From the NCBI RefSeq assembly GCF_011516825.1, contig NZ_WOTA01000006.1, positions 124,001-188,000 on the forward strand: a stretch of 64,000 nt of DNA, written 5' to 3'. A program made the translations under genes and the position numbers. Source of the DNA: Acetobacter oeni. GTDB lineage: Bacteria; Pseudomonadota; Alphaproteobacteria; Acetobacterales; Acetobacteraceae. Positions 46,601 through 54,293 of this stretch are shown in pieces; the first letter of the stretch is position 1, and each line of letters begins with the position of its first letter. The notes beneath the pieces are model-generated. The model saw only the letters and a program-made list of their open reading frames with translations. It ran no database searches and was not told where the DNA came from.

Positions 46601-46770
46601 ATGAATACAGCATCTGCGGGATGTAATGCCGGAATAAGCACCGCGAGTAGTGGCAGATATGTGTATTGGCACAGGCTGGCATCAATACCTGGAGGGGGAT
46701 TGAAGGGGGCTCCGAGGCGGGAGTCGGCGAGAAGGGAAAAGACGCAGTTTTCAGCGCTTGCTGCAGGCAT
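43633..46770 (-). CDS. Giant multidomain glycosyltransferase (N-terminal domain, coiled coil, GT4-like, GT2)
   Basis: The 1045-residue protein combines several parts. Residues 1-215 may be a methyltransferase-like or nucleotide-binding domain (not certain). Residues 217-320 form a heptad-rich coiled coil with repeated QLAET units. A Pro-rich linker (about 350-400) leads to a GT4-like glycosyltransferase (about 403-765) with FDVDDLVF and RIGYAAGTRTHQKDF. The C-terminal GT2 domain (about 804-1000) has VTVIITSHNYESLIVEALESV, IVVDDAS and a DxD-type SLDADN. It therefore probably adds two kinds of sugar in the cytoplasm. It is divergent from the RTX-like gene across a 293-base gap and shares its central domain with the glycosyltransferase at 48568-51372. 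Acceptor unknown. Confidence 0.82.
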   Translation of the reverse strand: MPAASAENCVFSLLADSRLGAPFNPPPGIDASLCQYTYLPLLAVLIPALHPADAVFIDSAPSVITYARQIVSSQELGTRIQVISSPEHPDLSPTSEPFGFVHYDFTQPLPAGSSRYDQQENFSHLLSQLSPTAIIALHGTETREGSAAWKILSRSSPNCLFSYGEGLGLIAPGQIPETLTCLLGTDEQKLAPTARARLFARLEMLGTHWADLARLQANDRQNKERATASRQTHLTLSETRIALATRQESLVKTQQKLAETNGLLTKAQRQLSETQQQLAETEQQLAETIPFVETVKDWTGHIEAKNAEITRLNARLTDQESGLTALRSFLKQRPDLPHRLYHALLRPHFVPTIPDPVNALPPLTLPPAPSRPVITSLPAPTSPDASSQAAPETTPLPAGALRQNVLFISGEPNTPGTLYRCTRNAAVCASIGHNTRLRDCAAVTPDDLSWAGIVILWRASFSEHVSILIRLARENGAVIIFDVDDLVFIPALANVSLVDGIRTTGATEEHIASLYTAMRATMDRCDGCFTTTETLAREIRRFRSLAFTLPNTFDALSLRLSRAAARARHAAGSDGLIRIGYAAGTRTHQKDFAVVAETLAKLLRERSGLRLVLFREPGNKRPIMFPDEFPCLAPVSDRIEWQETVPLPELPGKLALFDISIAPLQPDSTYCDVKSEIKFFEAALAGVPSVVSPTEPYRKCITNGVTGFLASTPEEWERHLTTLIDDPALRARMARDALNDVLWNFSPERQAMLMETAIASLGNEIATARATETWLVRGDYRSRGLPQIADNTILFEHDSFRPSDVTVIITSHNYESLIVEALESVRVQTIANLDLIVVDDASTDQSVQTILDWATRHAERFNRLLVLAPHHNIGLGAARNIAVSASETRWFLSLDADNRLLPDACDRLLARTGPLTAYVYPQLREFGGSSARGIVGTLPARPLQLISGNYIDAMALVAKWAWAAAGGYYIRRDVMGWEDYDLWCTLGEMGLQSTHLPEVVAEYRVHETSMTNSVTEHDDHRTRIVTFMTERHPWLDLHREAQQRV

Positions 46771-47063
46771 CCGGTCATCCAGGTTATGTATGATATTAGG
46801 GTAATTTTAATATGTAGGGCGCAGTTTATGCCCGGAGCGCGTTGTGGGTGAAAGTGGTTTGTTGTCTGACAGAAGCGCGCTGGTAATACAGATGGATCAA
46901 AGCGCTTCATGTCTTCGGTTTGTAACGCTTTTTTTTCGATTTACCCCTCTGTTTTATAGTTGCCTGGCTGTCAGTTTTTCCTCTACAATGTTACTGAAGT
47001 GAGTGCTGCCTGCGCGGATTGTAACGTCTGAATGGCATGTGGCGCAGAAAAGGAAACTAGAGA
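46771..47063. other. Divergent promoter region between giant glycosyltransferase and RTX-like gene
   Basis: This 293-base AT-rich gap must drive both genes. On the plus strand it contains TATAGT at 46955-46960 and a strong leader-proximal ribosome site (AAGGAAAC) for the RTX-like gene. No well-spaced minus-35 partner is convincing. No RNA gene is seen. Confidence 0.4.
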
Positions 47064-48452
47064 ATGGCTTTAATTACCGTTCAGGGGGCGTCTGCGGGAG
47101 CGGTCGTCAATGTGACAGTGGACGGCGCCGCGACCGGTGAACTTGGGGCGTTGCTGACGCAGTTCAGTGATACCCTTACCGGTGAAATCGGTGCTGGCAC
47201 GATTGTCGGTGAAAATCTCGTCGCGGGTTCGACGGACCTTGGTGCGAACAGTTCCGGCTACGGGGTGATCACCGCAGGTGGCTCGTATACCGTAACGGGT
47301 AACGTGGGTGCGATCGTTTTCGGCGGCCCGTCAACTGGCGGTCTGGTGCCAAGTTCGCATGTCTCGATTAACGCGAACGGTGTGACGTCTTCATTCGTCA
47401 GTGTCGAAGGTGGCACGACCGGTGGCGTTCAGTTTCAGGCCGGGTCGGGTTCGGGCGCTTTCGTGGCGGCTACGGGTGACAATGCTTATACCGGCGATCA
47501 GCTCGCGGGCGCAGGCAACTGGACGATCACGACCGGCGACGGCAATGATACGATCATGGCAGGCACGGGCATCAATACGATTAATGCCGGCACGGGCGAC
47601 AATCTGATCGAAGTTTCGAACGGCACGAACTACGTGAAGTCGTACGGTAACGATACGATCTTTGGTGGCAACTGTGCTTATGGTCAGCATGTCACGCTCT
47701 ACGGCGGAAGCTCATTTGTTACGCTGGGTGTGGATGCGTACGTCAATGACGAAGCCGGTAATGACCAGATCACGGTTGGTGGCGGTTCGACCGTTATCGG
47801 CGGGACCAGCGACAATATTTCGATCACGGACAGCTGGGGATCGGTCTTCGGCGGCACGGCCGATACGATTTCGGCGGTTGGCAATACGGTCATATCCAAC
47901 TCTGACAACGCGAATGTCAGTGTCGACGGTTCCCTGACCTTTATCGGCGGAACGGGTCAGTCGACGATTACGGCGACCCAGAGCACAATCTTTGGTGCGG
48001 CCGGTCTGGATGCCATTATCACGGGCAGCGGCGATACGCTTTTTATCGCGACGAACGGCAGTGAAACGCTGAATGGCGCAAGCTCCAACAGTGCGTTGCA
48101 TGCGTTTGGCACGAACGCGGGCACAACCGGTACGCAGGTGTTCATTGGCGGAACGGCTTCTGATACGCTGGTTGCTGGTGTTGGCGATGCGACCATGACG
48201 GGTGGTTCGGGCGCGGCTAACGTGTTTGCTCTGCGCGACGGACTTGCCGGTGCTAACTATACCATTACCGACTTTGGATCGGCCGCAGGTAATTTTGTCG
48301 CCCTTCTGGGTTACTCGCAGAGCGATATTACCAGCGCGGTTTCTGGTCAGACGACGACGAACGGTAACACCACGGTCACGCTGTCTGATAACAGCACGAT
48401 CACGTTTGATAACGTCAGCAGCCTTACCGCTTCTGATTTCCATCTCTGGTAA
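47064..48452 (+). CDS. RTX-like beta-roll/beta-helix protein, probably type-I secreted
   Basis: This 462-residue protein has no N-terminal signal. It is rich in Gly, Thr, Ser, Asn and Asp, and poor in Lys and Cys. Glycine/aspartate nonapeptide-like repeats of the Ca2+-binding RTX kind appear at about 155-185 (GDGNDTIMAGTGINTINAG). Related GG-x-D turns continue to residue 400. The C-terminus (STITFDNVSSLTASDFHLW) matches the uncleaved type-I secretion signal style. It is probably a surface or biofilm protein. AAGGAAAC precedes the ATG and a strong terminator follows, suggesting a single, highly expressed transcript. Flanking giant glycosyltransferases suggest it is their acceptor; that is inference. 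No ABC exporter is in the window. Confidence 0.75.
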   Translation: MALITVQGASAGAVVNVTVDGAATGELGALLTQFSDTLTGEIGAGTIVGENLVAGSTDLGANSSGYGVITAGGSYTVTGNVGAIVFGGPSTGGLVPSSHVSINANGVTSSFVSVEGGTTGGVQFQAGSGSGAFVAATGDNAYTGDQLAGAGNWTITTGDGNDTIMAGTGINTINAGTGDNLIEVSNGTNYVKSYGNDTIFGGNCAYGQHVTLYGGSSFVTLGVDAYVNDEAGNDQITVGGGSTVIGGTSDNISITDSWGSVFGGTADTISAVGNTVISNSDNANVSVDGSLTFIGGTGQSTITATQSTIFGAAGLDAIITGSGDTLFIATNGSETLNGASSNSALHAFGTNAGTTGTQVFIGGTASDTLVAGVGDATMTGGSGAANVFALRDGLAGANYTITDFGSAAGNFVALLGYSQSDITSAVSGQTTTNGNTTVTLSDNSTITFDNVSSLTASDFHLW

Positions 48453-48473
48453 GAGCTGGTTCTGTGAGATAAG

Positions 48474-48504
48474 AAAACCGGGCCATATGGTCCGGTTTTT
48501 TTTT
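48474..48504 (+). terminator. Strong Rho-independent terminator of the RTX-like gene
   Basis: A long stem, AAAACCGG...CCGGTTTT with the inner palindrome CCATATGG, is followed by nine T. It lies 20 bases after the RTX-like stop and isolates that gene from the following glycosyltransferase. Confidence 0.9.
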
Positions 48505-48567
48505 GCCTTCAGCTTTAATCCGAAGCTCAGGAGACCGGTTTTATGGAGCTGAAATCGAGGTAAAATT

Positions 48568-51372
48568 TTGCCGCCAGAAAAGAGGGCTCCTTATAGTGGG
48601 ACTGAAGGCCTGAGTGTGACAGACGAAATCGCACGTAATGAACTGGAAGCGCGTCTTCGGGATTCGGAGGCTTTGCTGGCAGGTTATCGTTCCAGCGCGT
48701 TTATCCACAGTATGCGGGCGGACGGGCTGGCTTCTGAGGCGGCTCATGCCCGGAACCAGCTGGCCGGCTGGAACACGTCACGTACGGCTCGTCTGGGGCG
48801 GCTTATCAGGATCGTCTGGCTTCTGGCTCATGGTTCCACGCCATCGGGGCAGCCCCTGCGTAAGGTCGTAAGACGTGCGGCTGAACTGGTGGAAACGGAG
48901 GGAGGCAGGGCGTTATACCGGCGTGTGACATCCCGGATTCGGGCGCGGCTGGAACTTCGACGGGACGTAAGGAAGACGGTGGCCTCACTGAAGGTGGCAG
49001 AACGGGCCAAGGTCGGAGCTGAGCCGGATGTTTATGGCGCTGCACAGCCTGCCTCCCGATTGCGGGATTTTCGGCCTTCACTTCTGATTATCGCGGAACT
49101 GACACTGCCTCAGTGCGCGAAATACCGCGTCTGGCAGCGTAAGGAGGAGCTGGAGCTTCTCAACTGGCATGTTGAAGTGACGGACTGGCGCGATATGGAC
49201 GCCTCTCTGTCTGCCTTGCAGACCTGCACTGAGGTCGTTTTCTATCGGGTTCCGGCATTTCCGTCGGTTAAGGGGCTGCTGGCCGAAGCTAAGCGTCTCG
49301 GACTTTCGCCCTGGTGGGAAGTGGATGACCTGATTTTCGACGAGTCGGAATATCGGGAGAATGGCAATCTGAACAGTCTTTCGGTGAGTGAGCAGCGCGA
49401 GCTTCTGTTCGGTGTGGGACTTTTCAGGGACTGTCTGCTGAGTTGCGGGCGGGGTATCGCTTCAACGCGGGCGCTGGGTGAAGCCATGCGGCGGGCCGGG
49501 GTCAGTGACGTGCATGTCATTGAGAACGCGCTCGACAGGCAGACGATTGCGATCGCGGAGGCTGCGCGGACGGAGCGGTCCGCGAGGCCCGATCGGGATT
49601 CGATATTGCTGGTTTATGGTTCCGGGACGCGGACTCATGACGCTGATTTCCGGTGCTGCGCGGCGGGACTGATGGCGGCCATGGAGGCGGAGCCCCGTCT
49701 GCGGTTGCAGGTGATCGGCGAACTGACGCTGCCGGATGATTTCCGGCGATTTGGTGATCGTGTGGAGCAACTGTCCGGTCGGGATTATCCGGCTTATATG
49801 GCAATGCTGGCACGGGCTGATCTGACGATTGCGCCGCTGGAACCGACGGCATTCAATGATGCCAAGAGCAATATCAAATTTCTTGAAGCGGCGATGCTTG
49901 ATGTCCCGGCTGTATGTTCGCCTAGGGACGCGTTTACGCAGGTGATACGAAACGGGGAGAACGGATTACTTGCTGAGAGCGCTGAGGAATGGCGCGATGC
50001 TTTGCTGGCACTTTGCTACGATCCGGGACTGAGCCAGCGGCTTGGCCGGCAGGCGCGGAGCGATGTGATACAGCGATATCGTCCGGAAGCGGTGGCACGG
50101 GAGCAGGTGGCTGTCTGTTTTCCTGAACCTGTTGTGGCTTTACCGAAGGGGCGTCCGCTTCGGGTGATGAGCGCGAATATTTATTTTGCACCCCGGTCTT
50201 TCGGGGGGGCGACGCTGATCGCTGAAGAGATGGTCAGGCAGCTTTCCGGGCGTGGCGCGGATGTGGCGGTCTTTACATCGGGGCCGTATCTGGAAGGGCA
50301 TTATTCAGCTTCTCTGCGTTATGAAACAGAGGGTGTACCTGTTGTCGCGGCGCCGTTGCCGATCGATATCGACAGGGTGGCGGCGCTGGACAATCCCCGG
50401 TGCACAGAGCTGTTCCGGGCATGGCTGGAGGCCTTTCGTCCGGATGTCGTGCATTTGCATTCGGTGCAGGGACTGGGTCTTGGCATGGCTCAGGTCTGCC
50501 TGGAGCTGGGCATTCCTTATGTTATTACGCTTCACGATGCTTGGTGGCTGTGTGAGCGGCAGTTCATGGTGCGTGAGGACGGGCGCTACTGTTTCCAGCG
50601 GCATATTGATCTCAGGGTTTGCGCGGCCTGTGTCCCCGGTGCGCGGCATCTGGCTTTGCGGGCTGAGATGATGGGGGCTGTGCTGAAATCGGCGGCGCTT
50701 TTACTGACGCCGAGTCAGTCTCATCGGGCGCTGTACATGGAAAACGGCATTGAGGCCGGACAGATCAGGGTCAATCGGAACGGGTTTACGTGGCCGAAAG
50801 GTCAGAGAGCGTTACACGTTTCCGGCACACCGCTGCGCTTTGGATTTGTCGGGGGAGCGGAAACAGTGAAAGGTTTTCCGCTGATTCGTAAAGCTTTTGA
50901 GGCTCTGGAGCGGGATGACTGGGAGCTTGTTCTAATTGATAACAAGCTCAACCTTGGTTTCCCGTCAATTCTTGTGGATGACTGGAAGGTGCGGGGTCGT
51001 GTGTCAGTGCTTCCGGCTTACAGACAGGAAACGATGGATGCATTTTATGCGCGGATCGACGTCCTGCTGTTCCCGTCGCAGTGGATGGAAAGTTACGGGC
51101 TGAGTGTGCGGGAGGCCTTGGCGCGGGATGTGTGGGTCATAGCGACGTCGCCAGGCGGACAGGCGGAGGATATTGTTGACGGGGTGAACGGGACGCTGAT
51201 TCCGCTGGATGGACAGGCCGGATCGCTCCGGTCGGCTGTTGAGGGCGTTCTGATGCAGAAAGAACGGTTTGATACGTACCGGAATCCCCTGAAGAGCGGG
51301 TTGCCGACCTTTGAAGGTCAGGCGACAGAGCTGACGGGGTTCCTGGAGGAAGTGGCTGGCTTACGGGCATGA
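48568..51372 (+). CDS. Multidomain glycosyltransferase with two GT4-like domains
   Basis: This 934-residue protein starts with a coiled-coil/basic segment (about 20-140). A first GT4-like unit follows (about 168-520), with AELTLPQCAKYRVWQRKEEL, EVDDLIFDESE, YGSGTRTHDADF and NIKFLEAAMLDVPAVCS. A second complete GT4 unit (about 530-930) has FGGATLIAEEMVRQL, DVVHLHSVQGLGLGMA, FGFVGGAETVKGF and ESYGLSVREALARDVWVIAT. The first unit is homologous to the middle of the 1045-residue protein. A TTG start at 48568 is preceded by GAGG; a GTG at 48616 is an alternative. The ATP-grasp gene follows after 50 bases. Donor and acceptor sugars are unknown. Confidence 0.83.
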   Translation: MPPEKRAPYSGTEGLSVTDEIARNELEARLRDSEALLAGYRSSAFIHSMRADGLASEAAHARNQLAGWNTSRTARLGRLIRIVWLLAHGSTPSGQPLRKVVRRAAELVETEGGRALYRRVTSRIRARLELRRDVRKTVASLKVAERAKVGAEPDVYGAAQPASRLRDFRPSLLIIAELTLPQCAKYRVWQRKEELELLNWHVEVTDWRDMDASLSALQTCTEVVFYRVPAFPSVKGLLAEAKRLGLSPWWEVDDLIFDESEYRENGNLNSLSVSEQRELLFGVGLFRDCLLSCGRGIASTRALGEAMRRAGVSDVHVIENALDRQTIAIAEAARTERSARPDRDSILLVYGSGTRTHDADFRCCAAGLMAAMEAEPRLRLQVIGELTLPDDFRRFGDRVEQLSGRDYPAYMAMLARADLTIAPLEPTAFNDAKSNIKFLEAAMLDVPAVCSPRDAFTQVIRNGENGLLAESAEEWRDALLALCYDPGLSQRLGRQARSDVIQRYRPEAVAREQVAVCFPEPVVALPKGRPLRVMSANIYFAPRSFGGATLIAEEMVRQLSGRGADVAVFTSGPYLEGHYSASLRYETEGVPVVAAPLPIDIDRVAALDNPRCTELFRAWLEAFRPDVVHLHSVQGLGLGMAQVCLELGIPYVITLHDAWWLCERQFMVREDGRYCFQRHIDLRVCAACVPGARHLALRAEMMGAVLKSAALLLTPSQSHRALYMENGIEAGQIRVNRNGFTWPKGQRALHVSGTPLRFGFVGGAETVKGFPLIRKAFEALERDDWELVLIDNKLNLGFPSILVDDWKVRGRVSVLPAYRQETMDAFYARIDVLLFPSQWMESYGLSVREALARDVWVIATSPGGQAEDIVDGVNGTLIPLDGQAGSLRSAVEGVLMQKERFDTYRNPLKSGLPTFEGQATELTGFLEEVAGLRA

Positions 51373-51422
51373 GTGTGCTTGCGTTTACGGGGGATTAGAA
51401 ATTCTTCGTGTAAATCTGGCGC

Positions 51423-52601
51423 ATGCTCGATTTTACGACTATTGCGGAAAACCCGCTTCTTGCGCGCCTGATTCTCGAACGTCGGTTACAGGAAGCCGAA
51501 GGGTCTGCCGCGCAGGCTGTGCAGCATTATATGCTGTGGGAGGTCTGTCAGGTCTGCGGCGACGAAGTTGCGGCTCTGTGCCACCTTGAAGCGGCAATGA
51601 CGCTTGATCCGGTGCAGTGGCATGCCGGGACGGCAGAGGCCGGAGCGCGACGGCTGGTTGTGCTGAATGCGCCCGGTTCTTTTCAGGCTAATGCACCGGT
51701 TGCGATGCTTCTGGATGAAAACACCGAGATTGAAACTGTCTGGGTTTCCGGTCGTGCGGAGGACCGGGAGAAACTGATCGCGACGGTCAGGGATCTGAAG
51801 CCGGATGCGGTGCTGATTGCCATTGCGGAAGATGATCGTCAGGCGGCGGTGATTAGGCAGGCGGAGGAGATTGCGACGGCCTGTGGCATTGCTGTTTTTA
51901 ATGGCGGTGGCTGGATCAGTCGTGTGGCGCGTTCGATGACGGCGGAACTTCTTGCCGGTGTGCCTCATGTTCTGGTTCCGGAATGTACGGTGGGGCGGGC
52001 GCCTTTTGAGGATGTTCCGCCTTTTCCGTTGCTGATCCGTCCTGTTTCGTCTCATGCCGGCAATGGATTGCAGCGGCTTAATGATCGGGCCGCGCTTGAG
52101 GCATATGTGCGGGAGGTGGGCGAAGACGGGACATATTATGTCACCCGGTTTGTGAATTACGCAGGTGAGGACGGGCTCTACAGAAAGTACCGTGTTGTCT
52201 TCGTCGATGGGGTTGCGTACCCGGTTCATCTTGCGATTCATAATGACTGGGCCGTCTGGTATTACAATGCGAAGATGGAGGAACATCCGGAACGTCGTAT
52301 GGAAGAGGCGCAGTTCATGCAGAATATGGCGGGCTATTTTCCATCTTCGGTGATGAGTGCGCTGGACGGGATCGCAAAGGCGGTCGGGCTTGATTACTTT
52401 GGACTCGATTTCGGTGTTCTGGCTGACGGAACACTGGTTGTCTTTGAGATTGAAACTGGCATGATCGTGCATGATCGCGATCCGGCAGATATTTATCCTT
52501 ATAAATCAGCTTGTATTACAAAAATAAGAAAAGCATTTGAAGCAATGGTTGATCAGAAAAGCGGGATGCCAGCGTGTCGTAACGGACCTGATCAGAACTG
52601 A
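51423..52601 (+). CDS. ATP-grasp-like enzyme with N-terminal helical region
   Basis: The 392-residue protein begins with a TPR-like helical part (AQAVQHYMLWEVCQVCGDEVAALCHLEAAMTLDP). A region resembling the pre-ATP-grasp domain follows (VVLNAPGSFQANAPVAMLLD). The last part looks like an ATP-grasp ligase: PFPLLIRPVSSHAGNGLQRL, YVTRFVNYAGEDGLYRKYRVVFVDGVAYPVHLAIHNDW, and the metal-binding end GLDYFGLDFGVLADGTLVVFEIE. Such enzymes join a carboxylate to an amine or thiol with ATP. It probably forms one transcript with the glycosyltransferase 50 bases upstream, so it may modify a peptide or sugar in the same pathway. The ATG at 51423 lacks a clear ribosome site. Confidence 0.75.
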   Translation: MLDFTTIAENPLLARLILERRLQEAEGSAAQAVQHYMLWEVCQVCGDEVAALCHLEAAMTLDPVQWHAGTAEAGARRLVVLNAPGSFQANAPVAMLLDENTEIETVWVSGRAEDREKLIATVRDLKPDAVLIAIAEDDRQAAVIRQAEEIATACGIAVFNGGGWISRVARSMTAELLAGVPHVLVPECTVGRAPFEDVPPFPLLIRPVSSHAGNGLQRLNDRAALEAYVREVGEDGTYYVTRFVNYAGEDGLYRKYRVVFVDGVAYPVHLAIHNDWAVWYYNAKMEEHPERRMEEAQFMQNMAGYFPSSVMSALDGIAKAVGLDYFGLDFGVLADGTLVVFEIETGMIVHDRDPADIYPYKSACITKIRKAFEAMVDQKSGMPACRNGPDQN

Positions 52602-52716
52602 TGGCTCCGGATTGCCGGTTGCAGGGTAGGCAGATGGTAATGTTCGGAATTACAGTCAATATTAAAATATAATATCTGCGTGCAGGTTTTGGGCGGTTTC
52701 TTAAACTTTGATGGGG

Positions 52717-53613
52717 TTATTGTTTTCCGGGAAAAGTATATCTGCCTGTGATCTGATCGAACAGATTATAAAGAAGTCTGCCTTTCAGATTTGAAGCCGT
52801 GGTTCTGGTTCGGGGTGGATTCGTTCTGAGGTAGCTGGCAATCCATTCCGGTTTGAAATTGCTGTGTGATGTTACGATCTGCTTCCATTCTGGTGTTGTA
52901 AGCAGACGGAAAGGATTATCCCGCAGAAGTTCTGTCTTAATAAAAGGAACACTTCTGCCTCGGGCCATTTGCCGCCAGCGCGCGTGCATTGGGTTGATCG
53001 CGGGGAAGAGGGTGCCGGACAGGCCGTTGCGGTCGCTCCAGAGGGCATCTGTGCCAAGACCGGCGGCCCGGCAGGCGACTGAAAGGCCCAGTTCGCCATG
53101 CCAGATCAGTTCTTCCTTAGTCATATTGACAAAATTTTGCCGGAGAGCACGCTGAACCGGTTCGGCGTCGAAACTATGTCGTTCAAAACAGACGAACCAT
53201 GACTGCAGATGCGGCGTTATGGCGCGGGTTTCGACCATGCCCCAGACGTCGGCTGCTGAGGACTGCATTCTCCGGAAAATCGGAGCCAGCGGAGAGAGCG
53301 GGCCGAAGACGCTGTCATTGGCGAGCAGGACCCGACTGGCTCCGGCCGCACAGTTGTGGAGCAGGAGATGCTGCCAGGCGCCGAAATCATGTCCGGTATT
53401 AGGGCGTGGCCAGAGTATAATTCCTCTGTCATGGCAGCTTTGTTCAGTTTCTTTACTGACCTGTGCTGCGCCGGACAGGGCGACGTGAGTGGTGAAGCCA
53501 CAGGAGGTCAGTTCGGATAAATAATAAAGCGTATAGGGGGGGAGTGTGCCGTCCCGGGTGTAGGCGGCAAAGAGGCAGATCTGGTCAGGCATGAATTTAT
53601 TGCCGGGCTCCAT
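52717..53613 (-). CDS. RgpF-like (rhamnan synthesis protein F family) protein
   Basis: This 298-residue protein resembles the rhamnan synthesis F family, glycosyltransferase-like proteins of cell-wall polysaccharide assembly. Recognisable parts are CLFAAYTRDGTLPPYTLYYLSELTSCGFTTHVALSG, RPNTGHDFGAWQHLLL, RVLLANDSVFGPLSPL, VWGMVETRAITPHLQSWFVCF and FIKTELLRDNPFRL. It is convergent with the ATP-grasp gene (115-base AT-rich gap) and probably contributes to the same surface glycan. An in-frame ATG eight codons in is an alternative start. Confidence 0.8.
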   Translation of the reverse strand: MEPGNKFMPDQICLFAAYTRDGTLPPYTLYYLSELTSCGFTTHVALSGAAQVSKETEQSCHDRGIILWPRPNTGHDFGAWQHLLLHNCAAGASRVLLANDSVFGPLSPLAPIFRRMQSSAADVWGMVETRAITPHLQSWFVCFERHSFDAEPVQRALRQNFVNMTKEELIWHGELGLSVACRAAGLGTDALWSDRNGLSGTLFPAINPMHARWRQMARGRSVPFIKTELLRDNPFRLLTTPEWKQIVTSHSNFKPEWIASYLRTNPPRTRTTASNLKGRLLYNLFDQITGRYTFPGKQ

Positions 53614-53836
53614 GAGGGGGGTTCGGTGGGTCGTTGCGACGCAGAAGCGTGTCCGTTTTACCTCATCTTGATGTTTTTCTGCCGATATTCATCAGAAGCG
53701 AGTTTCCAGAGTAACTTTTTTCTGGTTTCCTTTTGTATGTCACGTTAAAAGCCGCGCGATTGGCCAAGTCGTTTTGACATAATGAAGGTTTCCAGGTGGC
53801 TGGCCGGTATGTGTATTCAGGGAGAGTGGGTGGTTC

Positions 53837-54106
53837 ATGAGTAAAGCTTTTATTGCCGCAGTAATCCAGGATTCGATCAGCTGCACGGGGGTCGCTGCGA
53901 ACAAGGCTGCGGCTGATCTTATGGACGCTATTATCAGGGAAATGAAGAAAGAAGGCGGTTTCACTCTTCCCTCTTTCGGAACATTCACCGTGAAAAAGAC
54001 TAAGGCCCGGAAGGCTCTGAACCCGCGGACTGGCGAGCCTGTCAAGGTGAAGGCCGGCAAGACTGTGCGTTTCAAGGCAAGTCCAAATCTGAAAAAAGCC
54101 GTCTGA
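53837..54106 (+). CDS. HU-family DNA-binding protein
   Basis: This 89-residue nucleoid protein has the HU/IHF fold: AAVIQDSISCTGVAANKAAADLMDAI, then FTLPSFGTFTVKKTKARKALNPRTGEPVKVKAGKTVRFKASPNLKKAV with the DNA-intercalating NPRTGE loop. It bends and compacts DNA as a dimer. The gene is monocistronic, flanked by divergent and convergent genes, and preceded by GGTGG near the ATG. Confidence 0.93.
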   Translation: MSKAFIAAVIQDSISCTGVAANKAAADLMDAIIREMKKEGGFTLPSFGTFTVKKTKARKALNPRTGEPVKVKAGKTVRFKASPNLKKAV

Positions 54107-54149
54107 AGAATTCTTCACAGCGGGACGGGAGCAGTGCCTCTCTTCCTGC

Positions 54150-54224
54150 TGGCTGGGGTGGGAGGGATCGAACCTCCGAATGGCGGAATCAAAATCCGCT
54201 GCCTTACCGCTTGGCTACACCCCA
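54150..54224 (-). tRNA. tRNA-Gln (anticodon TTG)
   Basis: The reverse strand reads TGGGGTG-TA-GCCAAGCGGTAAGGC, then anticodon stem GCGGA/TCCGC with loop TTTTGAT, T-arm and 3' CACCCCA-G-CCA. The anticodon TTG reads glutamine CAA (and CAG) codons. It sits between the HU gene and the TetR/COQ9-like gene. Confidence 0.95.
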
Positions 54225-54293
54225 ATAGCTGCCGCTTGCGTCGCCGGATGTTTTAATGCGACCCACACGACGCGTAAAGATGCGTTGTCTGTA

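Noticed and set aside
47064-48452. Autotransporter adhesin
   Set aside because: There is no signal peptide and no C-terminal beta-barrel; the C-terminus fits type I secretion better.
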